DNA of 64,000 nt, taken from contig NZ_JAASQK010000009.1 of assembly GCF_011762195.1 (NCBI RefSeq), forward strand, positions 1 to 64,000, in the 5' to 3' direction. Numbering within the stretch: position 1 is the first letter of the stretch; each line of letters begins with the position of its first letter. Both the position numbers and the translations under genes were made by a program. This DNA is from Sphingomonas oligoaromativorans (lineage in GTDB: Bacteria; Pseudomonadota; Alphaproteobacteria; Sphingomonadales; Sphingomonadaceae). This document shows positions 46,585-56,918 of this stretch, piece by piece. The notes beneath the pieces were generated by a model that did not search any database, was not told the origin of the DNA, and was given only the letters and a program-made list of their open reading frames with translations.

Positions 46585-47159
46585 GGGTAGAGCAACCCCT
46601 CGTGCCAGCCGTCGGCGGTGCGCGTGAAGACGCGGCGTTCGTGCAGCCGGTGGGCGCGGTCGCTCCAGAACTCGATCCGCGCAGGGGTTACGCGATAGCC
46701 GCCCCAATGCGGTGGGCGGGGCACGTCGCGGCCCTCGAAGCGCGCCTGCTCGGCCTCGAAGCGCGCCTCGAAGGTGGCGCGATCCGCGAGCGGGCGGGAC
46801 TGGTCGGATGCCCAGGCCCCGAGCTGCGAATCCCGGCCGCGCGAGGCGAAATAGGCATCGGCCTCCGCATCGGCGACGAGGCTCACCGGCCCTTCGATCC
46901 GCACCTGCCGGCGCCGGCTCTTCCAATGGAAGAGGAGAGCGGCCTTGGGGTTGGCGGTCAATTCGCCCGCCTTGCGGCTCTGCTGGTTGGTGTAGAAGAC
47001 GAAACCGCGCGCATCATGGCCCTTGAGCAGCACCATGCGGACCGACGGCATCCCGTCTGCCCCGACGGTCGCAACCGCCATCGCGTTGGGATCGTTGGGT
47101 TCGCTCGTGCGGGCGTCTTCGAGCCAGGCGGCGAACAGGGCATGGGGATCGTCGGTCAT
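46581..47159 (-). CDS. pdxH: Pyridoxamine 5'-phosphate oxidase
   Basis: 192 residues. It makes pyridoxal 5'-phosphate from the pyridoxamine or pyridoxine phosphate with FMN and O2. Motifs: PSVRMVLLKGHDARGFVFYTN, ALLFHWKSRRRQVRIEG, RGRDSQLGAWAS and the C-terminal EFWSDRAHRLHERRVF, all conserved. First gene of the overlapping operon; divergent from the J-protein gene. Confidence 0.96.
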   Translation of the reverse strand: MTDDPHALFAAWLEDARTSEPNDPNAMAVATVGADGMPSVRMVLLKGHDARGFVFYTNQQSRKAGELTANPKAALLFHWKSRRRQVRIEGPVSLVADAEADAYFASRGRDSQLGAWASDQSRPLADRATFEARFEAEQARFEGRDVPRPPHWGGYRVTPARIEFWSDRAHRLHERRVFTRTADGWHEGLLYP

Positions 47160-47271
47160 GCGCTCCACATAGCGTTGACGGGCCTCTTGCGTTAGGCGTG
47201 GCGAGTCCACATCTCACTTGTTGCATTTGGGCAACAGTTGGTTACGGCGAGGACTGCGATACAGGTAGACA

Positions 47272-48222
47272 ATGGCGGATCCCTATCAGACCCTGGGCGT
47301 GGCCCGAAATGCCGATGAAAAGGCGATCAAGTCGGCCTATCGCAAGCTCGCCAAGGAGCTTCATCCCGATCGCAATGCCGACAATCCCAAGGCGGCCGAA
47401 CGCTTCTCGGCGGTGACGGCGGCCTATGACCTGCTGTCCGACAAGGACAAGCGCGCCCGCTTCGATCGCGGCGAGATCGATGGCGAGGGCAACCCCAAGT
47501 CACCCTTCGGCTTCGGCGCGGGGGCGGGCGGCGGCAACCCCTTCGGCGGGCGCGGCGGCTTCCGGCCGGGCGCTGGCCCCGGCGGCGCGGCGGGCTTCGA
47601 GGGCGAGAGCGGCGATTTCAGCAGCATCTTCGATGAGCTGTTCGGCGGTGGCGGCGGCCCCTTCGGCGGCCGTCGCCGTGGTGCTGCCCCGCAACAGAAG
47701 GGCGCGGACGTCGCCTATCGCCTCGCGGTGAGCTTCGAGGATGCGGCGGCGCTCCGCGCGCAGCGGGTAAGCCTGTCCAACGGCAAGACGATCGAGCTGA
47801 AGCTCCCCGCAGGCGTCGAGACGGGCACGCAGCGCCGTCTTCCCGGACAGGGCGAGCCCGGCCCCGGCGGCCCCGGCGACGCGATCGTCACCATCGAGGT
47901 GACGCCCCACCGCTTCTTCAGGCGCGAGGGCGACGATGTGCGGCTCGATCTGCCGGTGCGGCTCGACGAGGCGGTGCTCGGCGGCAAGGTGAAGGTGCCG
48001 ACGGTGGACGGCCCGGTGATGGTGACGGTGCCCAAGGGCTCGACGTCGGGCAAGGTGCTCAGGCTCGGCGGCAAGGGCTTCCACCGCGCCACCGGCGGGC
48101 GCGGCGACCAGTTCGTCACGCTGCTGATCGATATCCCGTCGGGGGATGCCGAGCTGGAGAAGCTGGTCGACGAATGGCAGGGCGATCGCTCGCGCAACCC
48201 GCGCGCGGGGTTGGGCGTCTGA
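47272..48222 (+). CDS. DnaJ/CbpA-type class B J-domain protein
   Basis: 316 residues. The J domain (residues about 4-68) has the HPD motif in KELHPDRNAD; a Gly/Phe-rich linker (about 80-140) follows and then the two C-terminal beta domains (VSLSNGKTIELKLPAG, VPKGSTSGKVLRLGGKG). There is no zinc finger, which makes it class B, co-chaperone of DnaK. Upstream, GTTGC/GCAAC at 47220-47235 is a small dyad. Next gene begins eight bases after its stop. Confidence 0.92.
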   Translation: MADPYQTLGVARNADEKAIKSAYRKLAKELHPDRNADNPKAAERFSAVTAAYDLLSDKDKRARFDRGEIDGEGNPKSPFGFGAGAGGGNPFGGRGGFRPGAGPGGAAGFEGESGDFSSIFDELFGGGGGPFGGRRRGAAPQQKGADVAYRLAVSFEDAAALRAQRVSLSNGKTIELKLPAGVETGTQRRLPGQGEPGPGGPGDAIVTIEVTPHRFFRREGDDVRLDLPVRLDEAVLGGKVKVPTVDGPVMVTVPKGSTSGKVLRLGGKGFHRATGGRGDQFVTLLIDIPSGDAELEKLVDEWQGDRSRNPRAGLGV

Positions 48223-48229
48223 CCCCTCG

Positions 48230-49186
48230 ATGAAAGGCCTGTCCCCCGAAAGCCCCGAGGCCCGCGCCGCCCGCCTCGGCACGCTGGAGCGCGCGAAGGC
48301 GGGGTTCGGGGTGACGGGGCAGGCCTTCGAGGTGATCCGCCGCATCATCGTCGGCGTCTATTCGGACGGCTTCATCCATGCCGGCAACCTCGCTTATCTG
48401 ACGCTGCTGACGCTTTTCCCCTTCTTCATCATCATGACGGCGCTGGCCCAGCTCCTGGGCCGCTCGGGCGATGGGGCGGAGGCGGTGAACTCTTTCCTGC
48501 GCGTGCTGCCGCACGGGGTGGCGGGGCTGCTCCGGCCGGCGATCGATTCGGTGCTGGCGGCGCGCACCGGGCCGCTGCTCTGGATGGGCGCGATCGTCGG
48601 GCTGTGGACGGTCGGCAGCTATATCGAGACGATCCGCGACATCCTGCGCCGCGCTTATGGCCTGCGCGCGAGCGGCGCCTTCTGGCACGCGCGGCTGGGA
48701 TCGGTGGCGATCATCATCGTCGCGGTGATGCTGGTGATGGTGGCCTTCTCGATGCAGGTGGTGCTGACCGCCGCCGAGCAGTTCGTCTACCGGCTGCTGC
48801 CCTTCGCGCGGGAGGTGGCGGGGTGGATCGGCCTTTCCCGCCTCGTGCCGGGCGTGGTGATGTTCGGCGCGCTCTACATCCTGTTCTACACGCTGACGCC
48901 GAGCCGTTATCGTTTCTCGAACAGCCCGAAATGGCCCGGCGCGCTGTTCACCTCGATCTGGTGGCTGGCGACGACGGCGTTGCTGCCCGTCGTGCTCGGC
49001 CTGCTCGGCGGCTACAACCGCACTTATGGCAGCCTGGCGGGCGTCATCATCATGTTGTTCTTCTTCTGGCTGGTGGGGCTCGGCATGGTGATCGGCGCTC
49101 ATGTGAACGCGGCACTGGCGGAATCGCCCTCGCCAAGCCTAAAGGAGGCGCCCAAAGAGACTGAGGAGGCATCATGGCCGGTCTGA
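48230..49186 (+). CDS. YihY/BrkB-family inner-membrane protein
   Basis: 318 residues with about six membrane helices. GNLAYLTLLTLFPFFIIM and NRTYGSLAGVIIMLFFFWL are the family's conserved segments. Function is not settled; the old ribonuclease BN label is not supported. Its last 13 bases overlap fabI, so it sits in a J-protein/YihY/fabI/aroC gene run. Confidence 0.88.
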   Translation: MKGLSPESPEARAARLGTLERAKAGFGVTGQAFEVIRRIIVGVYSDGFIHAGNLAYLTLLTLFPFFIIMTALAQLLGRSGDGAEAVNSFLRVLPHGVAGLLRPAIDSVLAARTGPLLWMGAIVGLWTVGSYIETIRDILRRAYGLRASGAFWHARLGSVAIIIVAVMLVMVAFSMQVVLTAAEQFVYRLLPFAREVAGWIGLSRLVPGVVMFGALYILFYTLTPSRYRFSNSPKWPGALFTSIWWLATTALLPVVLGLLGGYNRTYGSLAGVIIMLFFFWLVGLGMVIGAHVNAALAESPSPSLKEAPKETEEASWPV

Positions 49187-49977
49187 TGGAAGGCAAGCGC
49201 GGGCTCATCATGGGCCTTGCGAACGACAAGTCGCTGGCGTGGGGCATCGCGAAGATGCTGCGCGAGCACGGTGCGGAGCTTGCCTTCAGTTACCAGGGCG
49301 AGGCGCTGGAAAAGCGCGTCCGTCCGCTCGCCGAGCAACTGGGCTCGGATTTCCTGATCGATTGCGACGTGTCCGACATGGACGCACTCGATGCGGCGTT
49401 CGACACGCTGAAGGGCCGCTGGCCGACGATCGACTTCGTCGTCCACGCCATCGGCTTCTCGGACAAGACGCAGCTTCGCGGGAAATTCTACGACACCACG
49501 CTCGATAATTTCCTGATGACGATGAACATCTCGGCCTACTCGCTGGTGGCCGTCGCCAAGCGGGCGCGCGAGATGATGCCGAACGGCGGCTCGATCCTGA
49601 CGCTCACTTACTACGGTGCCGAGAAGGTGATCCCGCATTACAACGTGATGGGCGTCGCCAAGGCCGCGCTGGAGACGAGCGTGAAATATCTCGCGGTCGA
49701 TCTCGGCGCGGAGAAGATTCGCGTCAACGCGGTGTCGGCCGGCCCTATCCAGACGCTGGCCGCGCGCGGCATCGGCGACTTCAACTATATCCTGAAGTGG
49801 AACGAGCTGAACGCGCCGCTCAAGCGCACCGTCACCATCGAGGATGTCGGCGGATCGGGGCTCTACTTCCTGTCCGATCTGTCGGCGGGCGTGACGGGCG
49901 AGATCCATCATGTCGACGCCGGCTACAACGTCATCGGCATGAAGGCCGAGGACGCGCCTGACATGTCGCTCGTCTGA
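49174..49977 (+). CDS. fabI: Enoyl-[acyl-carrier-protein] reductase (NADH)
   Basis: 267 residues, SDR-type FabI. The cofactor segment [13 protein letters not shown], catalytic Tyr in [12 protein letters not shown] (Y-x6-K), and [13 protein letters not shown] are canonical. It performs the last reduction of fatty acid elongation and is the triclosan/diazaborine target. It starts inside the end of the YihY gene and its TGA overlaps aroC by one base. Confidence 0.96.
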   Translation: MAGLMEGKRGLIMGLANDKSLAWGIAKMLREHGAELAFSYQGEALEKRVRPLAEQLGSDFLIDCDVSDMDALDAAFDTLKGRWPTIDFVVHAIGFSDKTQLRGKFYDTTLDNFLMTMNISAYSLVAVAKRAREMMPNGGSILTLTYYGAEKVIPHYNVMGVAKAALETSVKYLAVDLGAEKIRVNAVSAGPIQTLAARGIGDFNYILKWNELNAPLKRTVTIEDVGGSGLYFLSDLSAGVTGEIHHVDAGYNVIGMKAEDAPDMSLV

Positions 49978-51050
49978 TGAGCTGGAACAGCTTCGGCCGG
50001 GTCTTCCGGTTCACCACCTGGGGCGAGAGCCATGGTCCGGCGCTGGGCGCCGTGGTGGACGGCTGCCCGCCGGGGCTGCCTCTCGGCGAAGCGGATATCC
50101 AGCCCTGGCTGGACAAGCGCCGCCCCGGCACCTCGCGCTTCACCACGCAGCGGCAGGAGCCGGACCGGGTCCGTATCCTGTCGGGCGTGTTCGAGGGCAA
50201 GACCACCGGCACCCCGATCAGCCTCAGCATCGAGAATGTCGACCAGCGCTCCAAGGATTATTCCGAGGTGGCGCTGGCCTATCGCCCCGGCCATGCCGAC
50301 TATGCCTATGACGCGAAGTACGGCTTCCGCGACTATCGCGGCGGCGGGCGCTCCTCGGCGCGCGAGACGGCGGCGCGGGTGGCCGCAGGGGCCGTGGCGC
50401 GCATCGCGATCCCGGAGGTCCGCATCCGGGGCTATCTGGTCGAGCTGGGCGGCGATCGCATCGATCCGGCCGCGTTCGACGCGGCGCAGATCGACGCCAA
50501 CCCCTTCTTCTGCCCCGACGCGGCTGCCGCGGCGCGCTGGGAGGAGATCATGGACCGCACGCGCAAGGCCGGCTCTTCGGTCGGCGCGGTGGTCGAGTGC
50601 GTGGCCGAGGGCGTCCCCGCCGGCTGGGGCGCGCCGCTTTATGCCAAGCTCGACAGCGAACTCGCCTCGGCAATGATGAGCATCAATGCCGTGAAGGGCG
50701 TCGAGATCGGCGACGGTTTCGAGGCGGCGCGGCTGACCGGCGAGCGGAACGCCGATCCGATGCGCCCCGGCCCGGATGGCAAGCCCGTCTTCCTCGCCAA
50801 CCATGCCGGCGGCATCGCGGGCGGCATCGCGACCGGGCAGCCGGTGGTCGTGCGCGTGGCGTTGAAGCCGACCAGCTCGATCCTCACCCCCGTCGAGACG
50901 ATCACCCGCGAGGGCGAGGCGTCCGACATCCGCACCAAGGGCCGCCATGATCCGTGCGTCGGCATCCGGGCGGTCCCGGTGGTCGAGGCGATGATGGCGC
51001 TGGTGCTCGCCGACCAGAAATTGCTCCACCGCGCCCAGACGGGCCGCTGA
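49977..51050 (+). CDS. aroC: Chorismate synthase
   Basis: 357 residues. Signatures [38 protein letters not shown] and [17 protein letters not shown] are all present. It converts EPSP to chorismate with reduced FMN, the branch point for aromatic amino acids, folate and quinones. It starts on the last base of fabI's stop (TGATG), so the two are coupled. Confidence 0.97.
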   Translation: MSWNSFGRVFRFTTWGESHGPALGAVVDGCPPGLPLGEADIQPWLDKRRPGTSRFTTQRQEPDRVRILSGVFEGKTTGTPISLSIENVDQRSKDYSEVALAYRPGHADYAYDAKYGFRDYRGGGRSSARETAARVAAGAVARIAIPEVRIRGYLVELGGDRIDPAAFDAAQIDANPFFCPDAAAAARWEEIMDRTRKAGSSVGAVVECVAEGVPAGWGAPLYAKLDSELASAMMSINAVKGVEIGDGFEAARLTGERNADPMRPGPDGKPVFLANHAGGIAGGIATGQPVVVRVALKPTSSILTPVETITREGEASDIRTKGRHDPCVGIRAVPVVEAMMALVLADQKLLHRAQTGR

Positions 51051-51170
51051 CACGACGAAAATCCGCCCGCTCCGACCAGCCGCTCCGGCCCGGCGGCGGG
51101 GCGTGGCACCGCCCGGATAGCGGCGCGTTCATGGTTAACCTCCGTCAGGAGAGACCATGAGGAGAGTAGG

Positions 51171-51467
51171 ATGCGTAATGTTCTGATCGCCGCTGCGGCC
51201 ATCGCTCTGATGCCGGCGGCGGCCTTCGCCCAGGTGACGGATCAGGGCGGAGCCCCCGGCGGGATGCAGGCTCCGCCGCCTTCGGGCACGACGGCGCCCA
51301 GCGGGGATATGAGCGCGACACCGCCCGCCACGGCCCCGGCCGGCGACCCCAGCGCCACCCAGGCTCCGGCCGGCGATCCATCGGCGGGCTCGGCCACGGG
51401 CGCCACCGATACCAGCGGCACGACGACCACCACGACGAAGACCAAGCACAAGCATAAGCCGAAATAA
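51171..51467 (+). CDS. Small secreted Pro/Thr/Ala-rich protein with basic tail
   Basis: 98 residues: signal peptide MRNVLIAAAAIALMPAAAFA, then low-complexity sequence with repeated APAGDPSA units, a run of Thr and a Lys/His-rich end (KTKHKHKPK). No globular domain and no known family. It is followed by a strong terminator, so it is a single-gene unit. GAGGAGAGTAGG precedes the ATG. Confidence 0.75.
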   Translation: MRNVLIAAAAIALMPAAAFAQVTDQGGAPGGMQAPPPSGTTAPSGDMSATPPATAPAGDPSATQAPAGDPSAGSATGATDTSGTTTTTTKTKHKHKPK

Positions 51468-51512
51468 GCGCTTGGTGGCGGGCAGGCGGGTCTCCATGCC
51501 TGCCATGCAAGG

Positions 51513-51544
51513 AGGGCCGGAGCAGCGATGCTCCGGCCCTTTTT
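51513..51544. terminator. Strong bidirectional terminator
   Basis: A perfect 12-bp stem (AGGGCCGGAGCA at 51513-51524, complement at 51529-51540), a stable GCGA tetraloop and TTTT directly after it. It ends the small secreted gene on the plus strand and purA on the minus strand, whose stop is at 51548. Confidence 0.9.
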
Positions 51545-51547
51545 ATG

Positions 51548-52837
51548 TCAGTCGGCGAAGGGATCGCGGACGAGGATGGTGTCGTCGCGCTCGGGGCTGG
51601 TGGAGACCAGCGCCACCGGGCAGCGGATCAGTTCTTCCACGCGGCGGATATATTTGATCGCGGCGGCCGGAAGTTCCGCCCAGCTCCGCGCGCCGGCGGT
51701 GGACTGGCTCCAGCCTTCGATCGTCTCGTAAATCGGCTCCACCGCCGCCTGATCGGAGGCGTGGGGCGGGAGATAGTCGTAATCGCGATCGCCGATGCGA
51801 TAGCCGACGCAGATCCTGATCTCGTCGAAGCCGTCCAGAACGTCGAGCTTGGTGAGCGCGATGCCCGAGATGCCCGACACCGCCGCCGCCTGACGCACCA
51901 GCACCGAATCGAACCAGCCGCAGCGACGCTTGCGGCCGGTGACGGTGCCGAACTCGTGGCCGCGCGTGCCGAGGCGCTCGCCGATCTCGTTATCCTGCTC
52001 GGTCGGGAAAGGGCCGGAGCCGACGCGCGTGGTGTAGGCCTTGGCGATGCCGAGGACGAAGCCCGCGCCGCTGGGGCCGAGCCCGGAGCCATTGGCCGCC
52101 GTGCCCGCGATCGTGTTCGACGAGGTGACGAACGGATAGGTGCCATGGTCGACATCGAGCAGGATGCCCTGCGCGCCTTCGAACAGGATGCGCTTGCCGG
52201 CCTGCTTGGCGTCGTTGAGCGACACCCACACCGGCTTCGCATAGGGCAGCACGACGTCGGCGATCTCGCGCAGGTCCGCCAAGAGCCGCTCGCGGTCGAT
52301 CGGCGGCTCGCCGAAGCCGGCGCGCAGCGCGTCGTGGTGCGCGCACAGGCGCTCGATCTGCGGGCCGAGCGCGTCGAGATGGGCAAGATCGCACACGCGG
52401 ATCGCGCGACGGCCGACCTTGTCCTCATAGGCCGGGCCGATGCCGCGGCGCGTGGTGCCGATCTTGCCGGCGCCGCTCGCATCCTCGCGCAGGCCGTCGA
52501 GGTCGCGGTGGAAGGGGAGGATCAGCGGGCAGGTCTCGGCGATGTGGAGATTGTCCGGCGTGATGGTGACGCCCTGGCCGCGCAGCTTGGCGATCTCGTC
52601 GCGCAGATGCCACGGATCGAGCACCACGCCATTGCCGATCACCGACAGCGTGCCGCGCACGATGCCCGAGGGAAGCAGCGAGAGCTTGTAGACATTCTCG
52701 CCCACGACGAGCGTGTGGCCGGCATTGTGGCCGCCCTGGAAGCGGACGACGACCTCGGCCCGCTCGGAGAGCCAGTCGACGATCTTGCCCTTGCCCTCAT
52801 CGCCCCACTGGGCGCCGACGACGGTGACGTTGGCCAT
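51548..52837 (-). CDS. purA: Adenylosuccinate synthetase
   Basis: 429 residues. [16 protein letters not shown] is the N-terminal GTP-binding and catalytic motif; QGGHNAGHT and [14 protein letters not shown] follow. It commits IMP to AMP synthesis. hisZ ends one base before this gene's ATG, so purA closes the serC-serA-hisZ-purA run. Confidence 0.97.
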   Translation of the reverse strand: MANVTVVGAQWGDEGKGKIVDWLSERAEVVVRFQGGHNAGHTLVVGENVYKLSLLPSGIVRGTLSVIGNGVVLDPWHLRDEIAKLRGQGVTITPDNLHIAETCPLILPFHRDLDGLREDASGAGKIGTTRRGIGPAYEDKVGRRAIRVCDLAHLDALGPQIERLCAHHDALRAGFGEPPIDRERLLADLREIADVVLPYAKPVWVSLNDAKQAGKRILFEGAQGILLDVDHGTYPFVTSSNTIAGTAANGSGLGPSGAGFVLGIAKAYTTRVGSGPFPTEQDNEIGERLGTRGHEFGTVTGRKRRCGWFDSVLVRQAAAVSGISGIALTKLDVLDGFDEIRICVGYRIGDRDYDYLPPHASDQAAVEPIYETIEGWSQSTAGARSWAELPAAAIKYIRRVEELIRCPVALVSTSPERDDTILVRDPFAD

Positions 52838-52838
52838 G

Positions 52839-53951
52839 TTAGTTTCCTAGCGATTGGAGGGCGTTCGTCGCCCAGATATGGGTGCAGCCGAGCGCAGCGG
52901 CGTCATCGGCATCGGAGAGGGCGGCGACGGTGGCATAGCCATCGGCCCGAAGGCGCGCGGCGGTGGCGTCGTCAGTACCGAGCGGCAGGAACACGCGGTC
53001 GCGGCCTTCCGGGGCCACGCCCGCGTCGACGATCGGATCGAGATAGAGCGAGAAGCCGACCGCCGGCTCCTCATGCCCGTCCGGGTGGACGATCGAATAG
53101 GAGCCGCCGCGCCCGACCTCGCCGCGCACGCCCTCGGCGAACAGCGAGAAGCCGATCCAGCTCTGATATTCGAAGCCGTGACGCTCGGTCGGATCGAGGG
53201 TGAGCGTCGCGCGGTCGCCGATCGCGGCGGCGATGGCGCGCACGCCGTCGAGCCGCGAGGCGAGCAGCCCGCCGACATCGAGGGCCGCGAGTTGGGCGGT
53301 CGCCGTATCGACCGGGCCGGCCGCCTCGATCAGCGGCAGATAGGCTTCGGCACCGAGCGCCGCGAGCGCGCCGGCGTCCTTGCCGTCGAGTTCGTGGATG
53401 ACCGCTTCGATATCGGCGACCGGCATCGGCCCGGCGGCGAGCAGCGGCACCAGATCGGGCAGCGTGAGATCGACCGACAGCCCGGTGGCCCCGGCGGTGG
53501 TGAGCGCGTCGAGCGCCACGCGGATCGCCTCGATCACGGCCGCGACCGAATCGGTGCCGACGATTTCGGCGCCGGCCTGGCACATCTCGCGCTCGGGGCG
53601 GAGCTGGGTGCCGCGCACCTTGAGCACCTGTCCCGCATAGCACAGGCGCAGCGGGCGCGGCCGGTGGGCGAGGCGGGTGACCGCGATGCGGCCGACCTGC
53701 GCGGTGATGTCGGGGCGGAGCGCCAGCGTGCGCTGCGAGATCGGATCGATCACGCGCAGCAGGTCTGTCGATCGCGAGGATTTGAGCCGGCCGAGCAACG
53801 TCGCCTCGAACTCCGCCAGCGGCGGGTCGACACGGGCATAGCCGTTCAGTTCGGTGGTCTGGAGCACGGCTCCACGGACGCGGCCGAGCGCTTCGGCCTC
53901 CGGCGGCAGCCGGTCGCGCAGCCCTTCGGGCAGGAGGGAGGGTGAGGTCAT
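52839..53951 (-). CDS. hisZ: ATP phosphoribosyltransferase regulatory subunit
   Basis: 370 residues. It is a histidyl-tRNA synthetase catalytic-domain homologue without the anticodon domain ([47 protein letters not shown]), the known HisZ architecture; it would pair with a short HisG encoded elsewhere. The start at 53951 matches the family. It sits between serA and purA in the same direction. Confidence 0.93.
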   Translation of the reverse strand: MTSPSLLPEGLRDRLPPEAEALGRVRGAVLQTTELNGYARVDPPLAEFEATLLGRLKSSRSTDLLRVIDPISQRTLALRPDITAQVGRIAVTRLAHRPRPLRLCYAGQVLKVRGTQLRPEREMCQAGAEIVGTDSVAAVIEAIRVALDALTTAGATGLSVDLTLPDLVPLLAAGPMPVADIEAVIHELDGKDAGALAALGAEAYLPLIEAAGPVDTATAQLAALDVGGLLASRLDGVRAIAAAIGDRATLTLDPTERHGFEYQSWIGFSLFAEGVRGEVGRGGSYSIVHPDGHEEPAVGFSLYLDPIVDAGVAPEGRDRVFLPLGTDDATAARLRADGYATVAALSDADDAAALGCTHIWATNALQSLGN

Positions 53952-54034
53952 CGCGTGAGCCCCTTTAGCGTGGTTTGGCCGCGATGCCAGTCTTACCGGC
54001 CCGCCCCGGTCGGAGAGGCGGGCCGGCTGTTGCA

Positions 54035-55612
54035 TCAGAACGTCAGCGCCTTGACGGTCTTCACGCCCGGAAGCGTCTGCACCTTGGCGAGCAGCGGCTC
54101 CCCGACGGCGGTGTCGACCGAGAGCAACAGCACCGCTTCGCCACCCGCCGCGCGGCGGCCGAGGTGGAAGGTGCCGATGTTGACGCCCGCCTCGCCCAGC
54201 GTCGTGCCGAGGCGGCCGATGAAGCCCGGCGCGTCCTCGTTGACGATGTAGAGCATCGGGCCGTCGAGATCGGCCTCCACCTTGATGCCGAAGATCTCGG
54301 TGAGGCGGGGCGAGGCATTGCCGAACAGCGTGCCCGCGACCGATTTCTGGCCGTTGGCCGTGTCGACGGTCACGCGGACCAGCGTGTGATAGTCGCCCTC
54401 GCGATCATGGCGCACCTCGCGCACGTCGAGCCCGCGCTCCTTGGCGAGCGTCGGCGCGTTGACCATGTTCACCGTGTCCGAATAGACGCGCATCAGCCCG
54501 GCCAGCACCGCGCCGGTGATCGGCTTCTGGTTGAGCTCGGCGGCGGCGCCCTCGACCTCGATCGCCACGCCCTTGATCGCGTCGCCCTCGAGCTGGCCGA
54601 TCAGCGAGCCGAGATTCTCGGCGAGCGCCATGTACGGCTTGAGCTTGGGCGCTTCCTCGGCCGACAGGCTCGGCATGTTGAGCGCGTTGGTGACGCCGCC
54701 CGAGACGAGGAAGTCGGCCATCTGCTCGGCCACCTGGATCGCGACATTGACCTGCGCCTCGGTCGTGGAGGCGCCGAGATGCGGCGTCGAGATGAAGTTG
54801 GGCGTGCCGAACAGCGGCGATTCCTTGGCCGGCTCGGTGACGAACACGTCGAGCGCGGCCCCGGCGATGTGGCCCGAATCGAGCCCCGCCTTCAGCGCCG
54901 CCTCGTCGATCAGCCCGCCGCGCGCACAGTTGACGATGCGCACGCCCTTCTTGGTCTTGGCGAGATTCTCGGCCGAGAGGATGTTGCGCGTCTGGTCGGT
55001 GAGCGGGGTGTGCAGCGTGATGAAGTCGGCCTTGGCCAGCAGCTCGTCGAGCGTCGCCTTGGTGACGCCCAGCTCCACGGCGCGCTCTTCGGTGAGGAAG
55101 GGGTCGTAAGCCACAACCTTCATGCGCAGGCCGAGCGCGCGATCTGCGACGATCGAGCCGATATTGCCCGCGCCGATCAGGCCGAGCGTCTTGCCCGTCA
55201 CCTCGACGCCCATGAAGCGGTTCTTCTCCCACTTGCCGGCCTGGGTCGACTTGTCGGCTTCGGGCAGGTCGCGGGCGAGCGCGAACATGAGCGCAATGGC
55301 GTGCTCGGCGGTGGTGATCGAGTTGCCGAACGGGGTGTTCATCACCACCACGCCGGCCGCCGAGGCGGCGGGGATGTCGACGTTATCCACGCCGATGCCG
55401 GCGCGGCCGACGACCTTGAGGTTCTTCGCGTGGGCGAGGATGTCCTTCGTCACCTTGGTGGAGGAGCGGATGGCGAGGCCGTCATAGTCGCCGATGATCG
55501 CCTTCAACTCGTCCGGCGTCTTGCCGGTGATCTCGTCCACCTCGACCCCGCGCTCGCGGAAGATCTGGGCGGCCTTGGGGTCCATCTTGTCGGAAATCAG
55601 AACTTTAGCCAT
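54035..55612 (-). CDS. serA: D-3-phosphoglycerate dehydrogenase
   Basis: 525 residues, the long form: catalytic and NAD domains (GRAGIGVDNVDIPAA, LIGAGNIGSIVADRA), an intervening domain and a C-terminal ACT domain (YIVNEDAPGFIGRLG). First step of serine synthesis, usually inhibited by serine through the ACT domain. It is downstream of serC, separated by the palindromic repeat at 55630-55710. Confidence 0.97.
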   Translation of the reverse strand: MAKVLISDKMDPKAAQIFRERGVEVDEITGKTPDELKAIIGDYDGLAIRSSTKVTKDILAHAKNLKVVGRAGIGVDNVDIPAASAAGVVVMNTPFGNSITTAEHAIALMFALARDLPEADKSTQAGKWEKNRFMGVEVTGKTLGLIGAGNIGSIVADRALGLRMKVVAYDPFLTEERAVELGVTKATLDELLAKADFITLHTPLTDQTRNILSAENLAKTKKGVRIVNCARGGLIDEAALKAGLDSGHIAGAALDVFVTEPAKESPLFGTPNFISTPHLGASTTEAQVNVAIQVAEQMADFLVSGGVTNALNMPSLSAEEAPKLKPYMALAENLGSLIGQLEGDAIKGVAIEVEGAAAELNQKPITGAVLAGLMRVYSDTVNMVNAPTLAKERGLDVREVRHDREGDYHTLVRVTVDTANGQKSVAGTLFGNASPRLTEIFGIKVEADLDGPMLYIVNEDAPGFIGRLGTTLGEAGVNIGTFHLGRRAAGGEAVLLLSVDTAVGEPLLAKVQTLPGVKTVKALTF

Positions 55613-55629
55613 GTCGATGCCCTTTGCTT

Positions 55630-55710
55630 CGTCATCCCGGCGAATGCCGGGATCCAGAGCCGCACACGCAGCGCCTGATGCCCTGGACCCCGGCCTTCGC
55701 CGGGGTGACG
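55630..55710. repeat. Palindromic intergenic repeat (REP/ERIC-like)
   Basis: Two divergent copies of one 30-bp unit face each other: the left begins CGTCATCCCGGCGAATGCCG at 55630, and the right, read on the other strand from 55710, begins CGTCACCCCGGCGAAGGCCG. Each half is itself a hairpin (CCCGGC..GCCGGG). The pattern resembles dispersed repeats of sphingomonad chromosomes. It lies inside the serC-serA transcript. Confidence 0.8.
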
Positions 55711-55727
55711 GGAATGGAAGAAGAGGT

Positions 55728-56918
55728 TCAGCCCGCCTTGGCGCTCGCGAAGGCCCAGTCGAGCCACGGCCCGAGCGCCTCGATGTCGGCCGTCTCGACG
55801 GTCGCGCCGCACCAGATGCGAAGCCCCGGAGGAGCGTCGCGATACGAGCCGAGATCGTAGGCGGCGTCCTCGGCCTCGAGCTTCGACACCATCTTCTTCT
55901 CGATCGCGGTCAGGCCGTCATCGTCGAGGCCCTTCACCGCATCGCCCGCGAACTTGAGGCAGACGCTGGTGTTCGAGCGCACCGAGGCATCAGCCGCGAG
56001 ATGATCGAGCCAGTCGCGCTCCGCCACGATCTTGTCGAGCGCCGCGGCGTTGGCGTCGGCGCGCGCGATCAGGCCCGAGAGCCCGCCCAGCGACAGCGCC
56101 CATTCCAGCGAGTGGATATAGTCCTCCACCGCCAGCATCGACGGCGTGTTGATCGTCTCGCCCTTGAAGACGCCTTCGGAGAGCTTGCCCTTGGCGGTCA
56201 GGCGGAAGACCTTGGGGATCGGCCAGCTCGGCGTGTAGGTCTCCAGCCGCTCGACCGCGCGCGGCGAGAGGATGATGACGCCATGCGCGCCCTCGCCGCC
56301 CAGCACCTTCTGCCAGGAGAAGGTGACGACATCGAGCTTCTCGATCGGCACGTCCTGCGCGAACACCGCCGAGGTGGCGTCGCAGATCAGCAGGCCTTCG
56401 CGGTCGTCCCTGATCCAGTCGCCGTTCGGCACGCGCACGCCCGAGGTGGTGCCGTTCCAGGTGAAGACGACGTCGCTGTCCTGATCGATCGCGGCGAGGT
56501 CCGGCAGCTCGCCATAGGGCGCCTTGACGACCGTCGGATCGAGCTTGAGCTGCTTGGCGGCATCGGTGACCCAACCTTCACCGAAGCTCTCCCAGGCCAC
56601 CGTGGTCACGGGGCGGGCACCGAGCATCGTCCACATCGCCATCTCGACCGCGCCGGTATCCGAACCGGGGACGATGCCGATGCGGTGCGTATCGGGCACC
56701 TGAAGAATCTTGCGGGTCAGCTCGATCGCGTAGGCGAGGCGGCTCTTGCCGAGCTTCGAGCGGTGCGAACGGCCGAGCGAGGCGTGCGGCAGGTTCGCGG
56801 CTTCCCAGCCCGGAGGCTTGGCGCAGGGGCCGGAAGAGAAGAAGGGACGCGCCGGCTTGGGCGCTGTCGGATGTTCAACGGGCGCAAGAGTGGCGTCCGC
56901 ACGCAACGTATCAGTCAT
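55728..56918 (-). CDS. serC: Phosphoserine aminotransferase
   Basis: 396 residues of the alphaproteobacterial SerC type. [15 protein letters not shown] opens the conserved core; the PLP lysine is in [25 protein letters not shown] binds the phosphate. It converts 3-phosphohydroxypyruvate to phosphoserine. The start at 56918 is preceded by GAGGAG, which is partly folded into a hairpin of the leader. Confidence 0.95.
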   Translation of the reverse strand: MTDTLRADATLAPVEHPTAPKPARPFFSSGPCAKPPGWEAANLPHASLGRSHRSKLGKSRLAYAIELTRKILQVPDTHRIGIVPGSDTGAVEMAMWTMLGARPVTTVAWESFGEGWVTDAAKQLKLDPTVVKAPYGELPDLAAIDQDSDVVFTWNGTTSGVRVPNGDWIRDDREGLLICDATSAVFAQDVPIEKLDVVTFSWQKVLGGEGAHGVIILSPRAVERLETYTPSWPIPKVFRLTAKGKLSEGVFKGETINTPSMLAVEDYIHSLEWALSLGGLSGLIARADANAAALDKIVAERDWLDHLAADASVRSNTSVCLKFAGDAVKGLDDDGLTAIEKKMVSKLEAEDAAYDLGSYRDAPPGLRIWCGATVETADIEALGPWLDWAFASAKAG

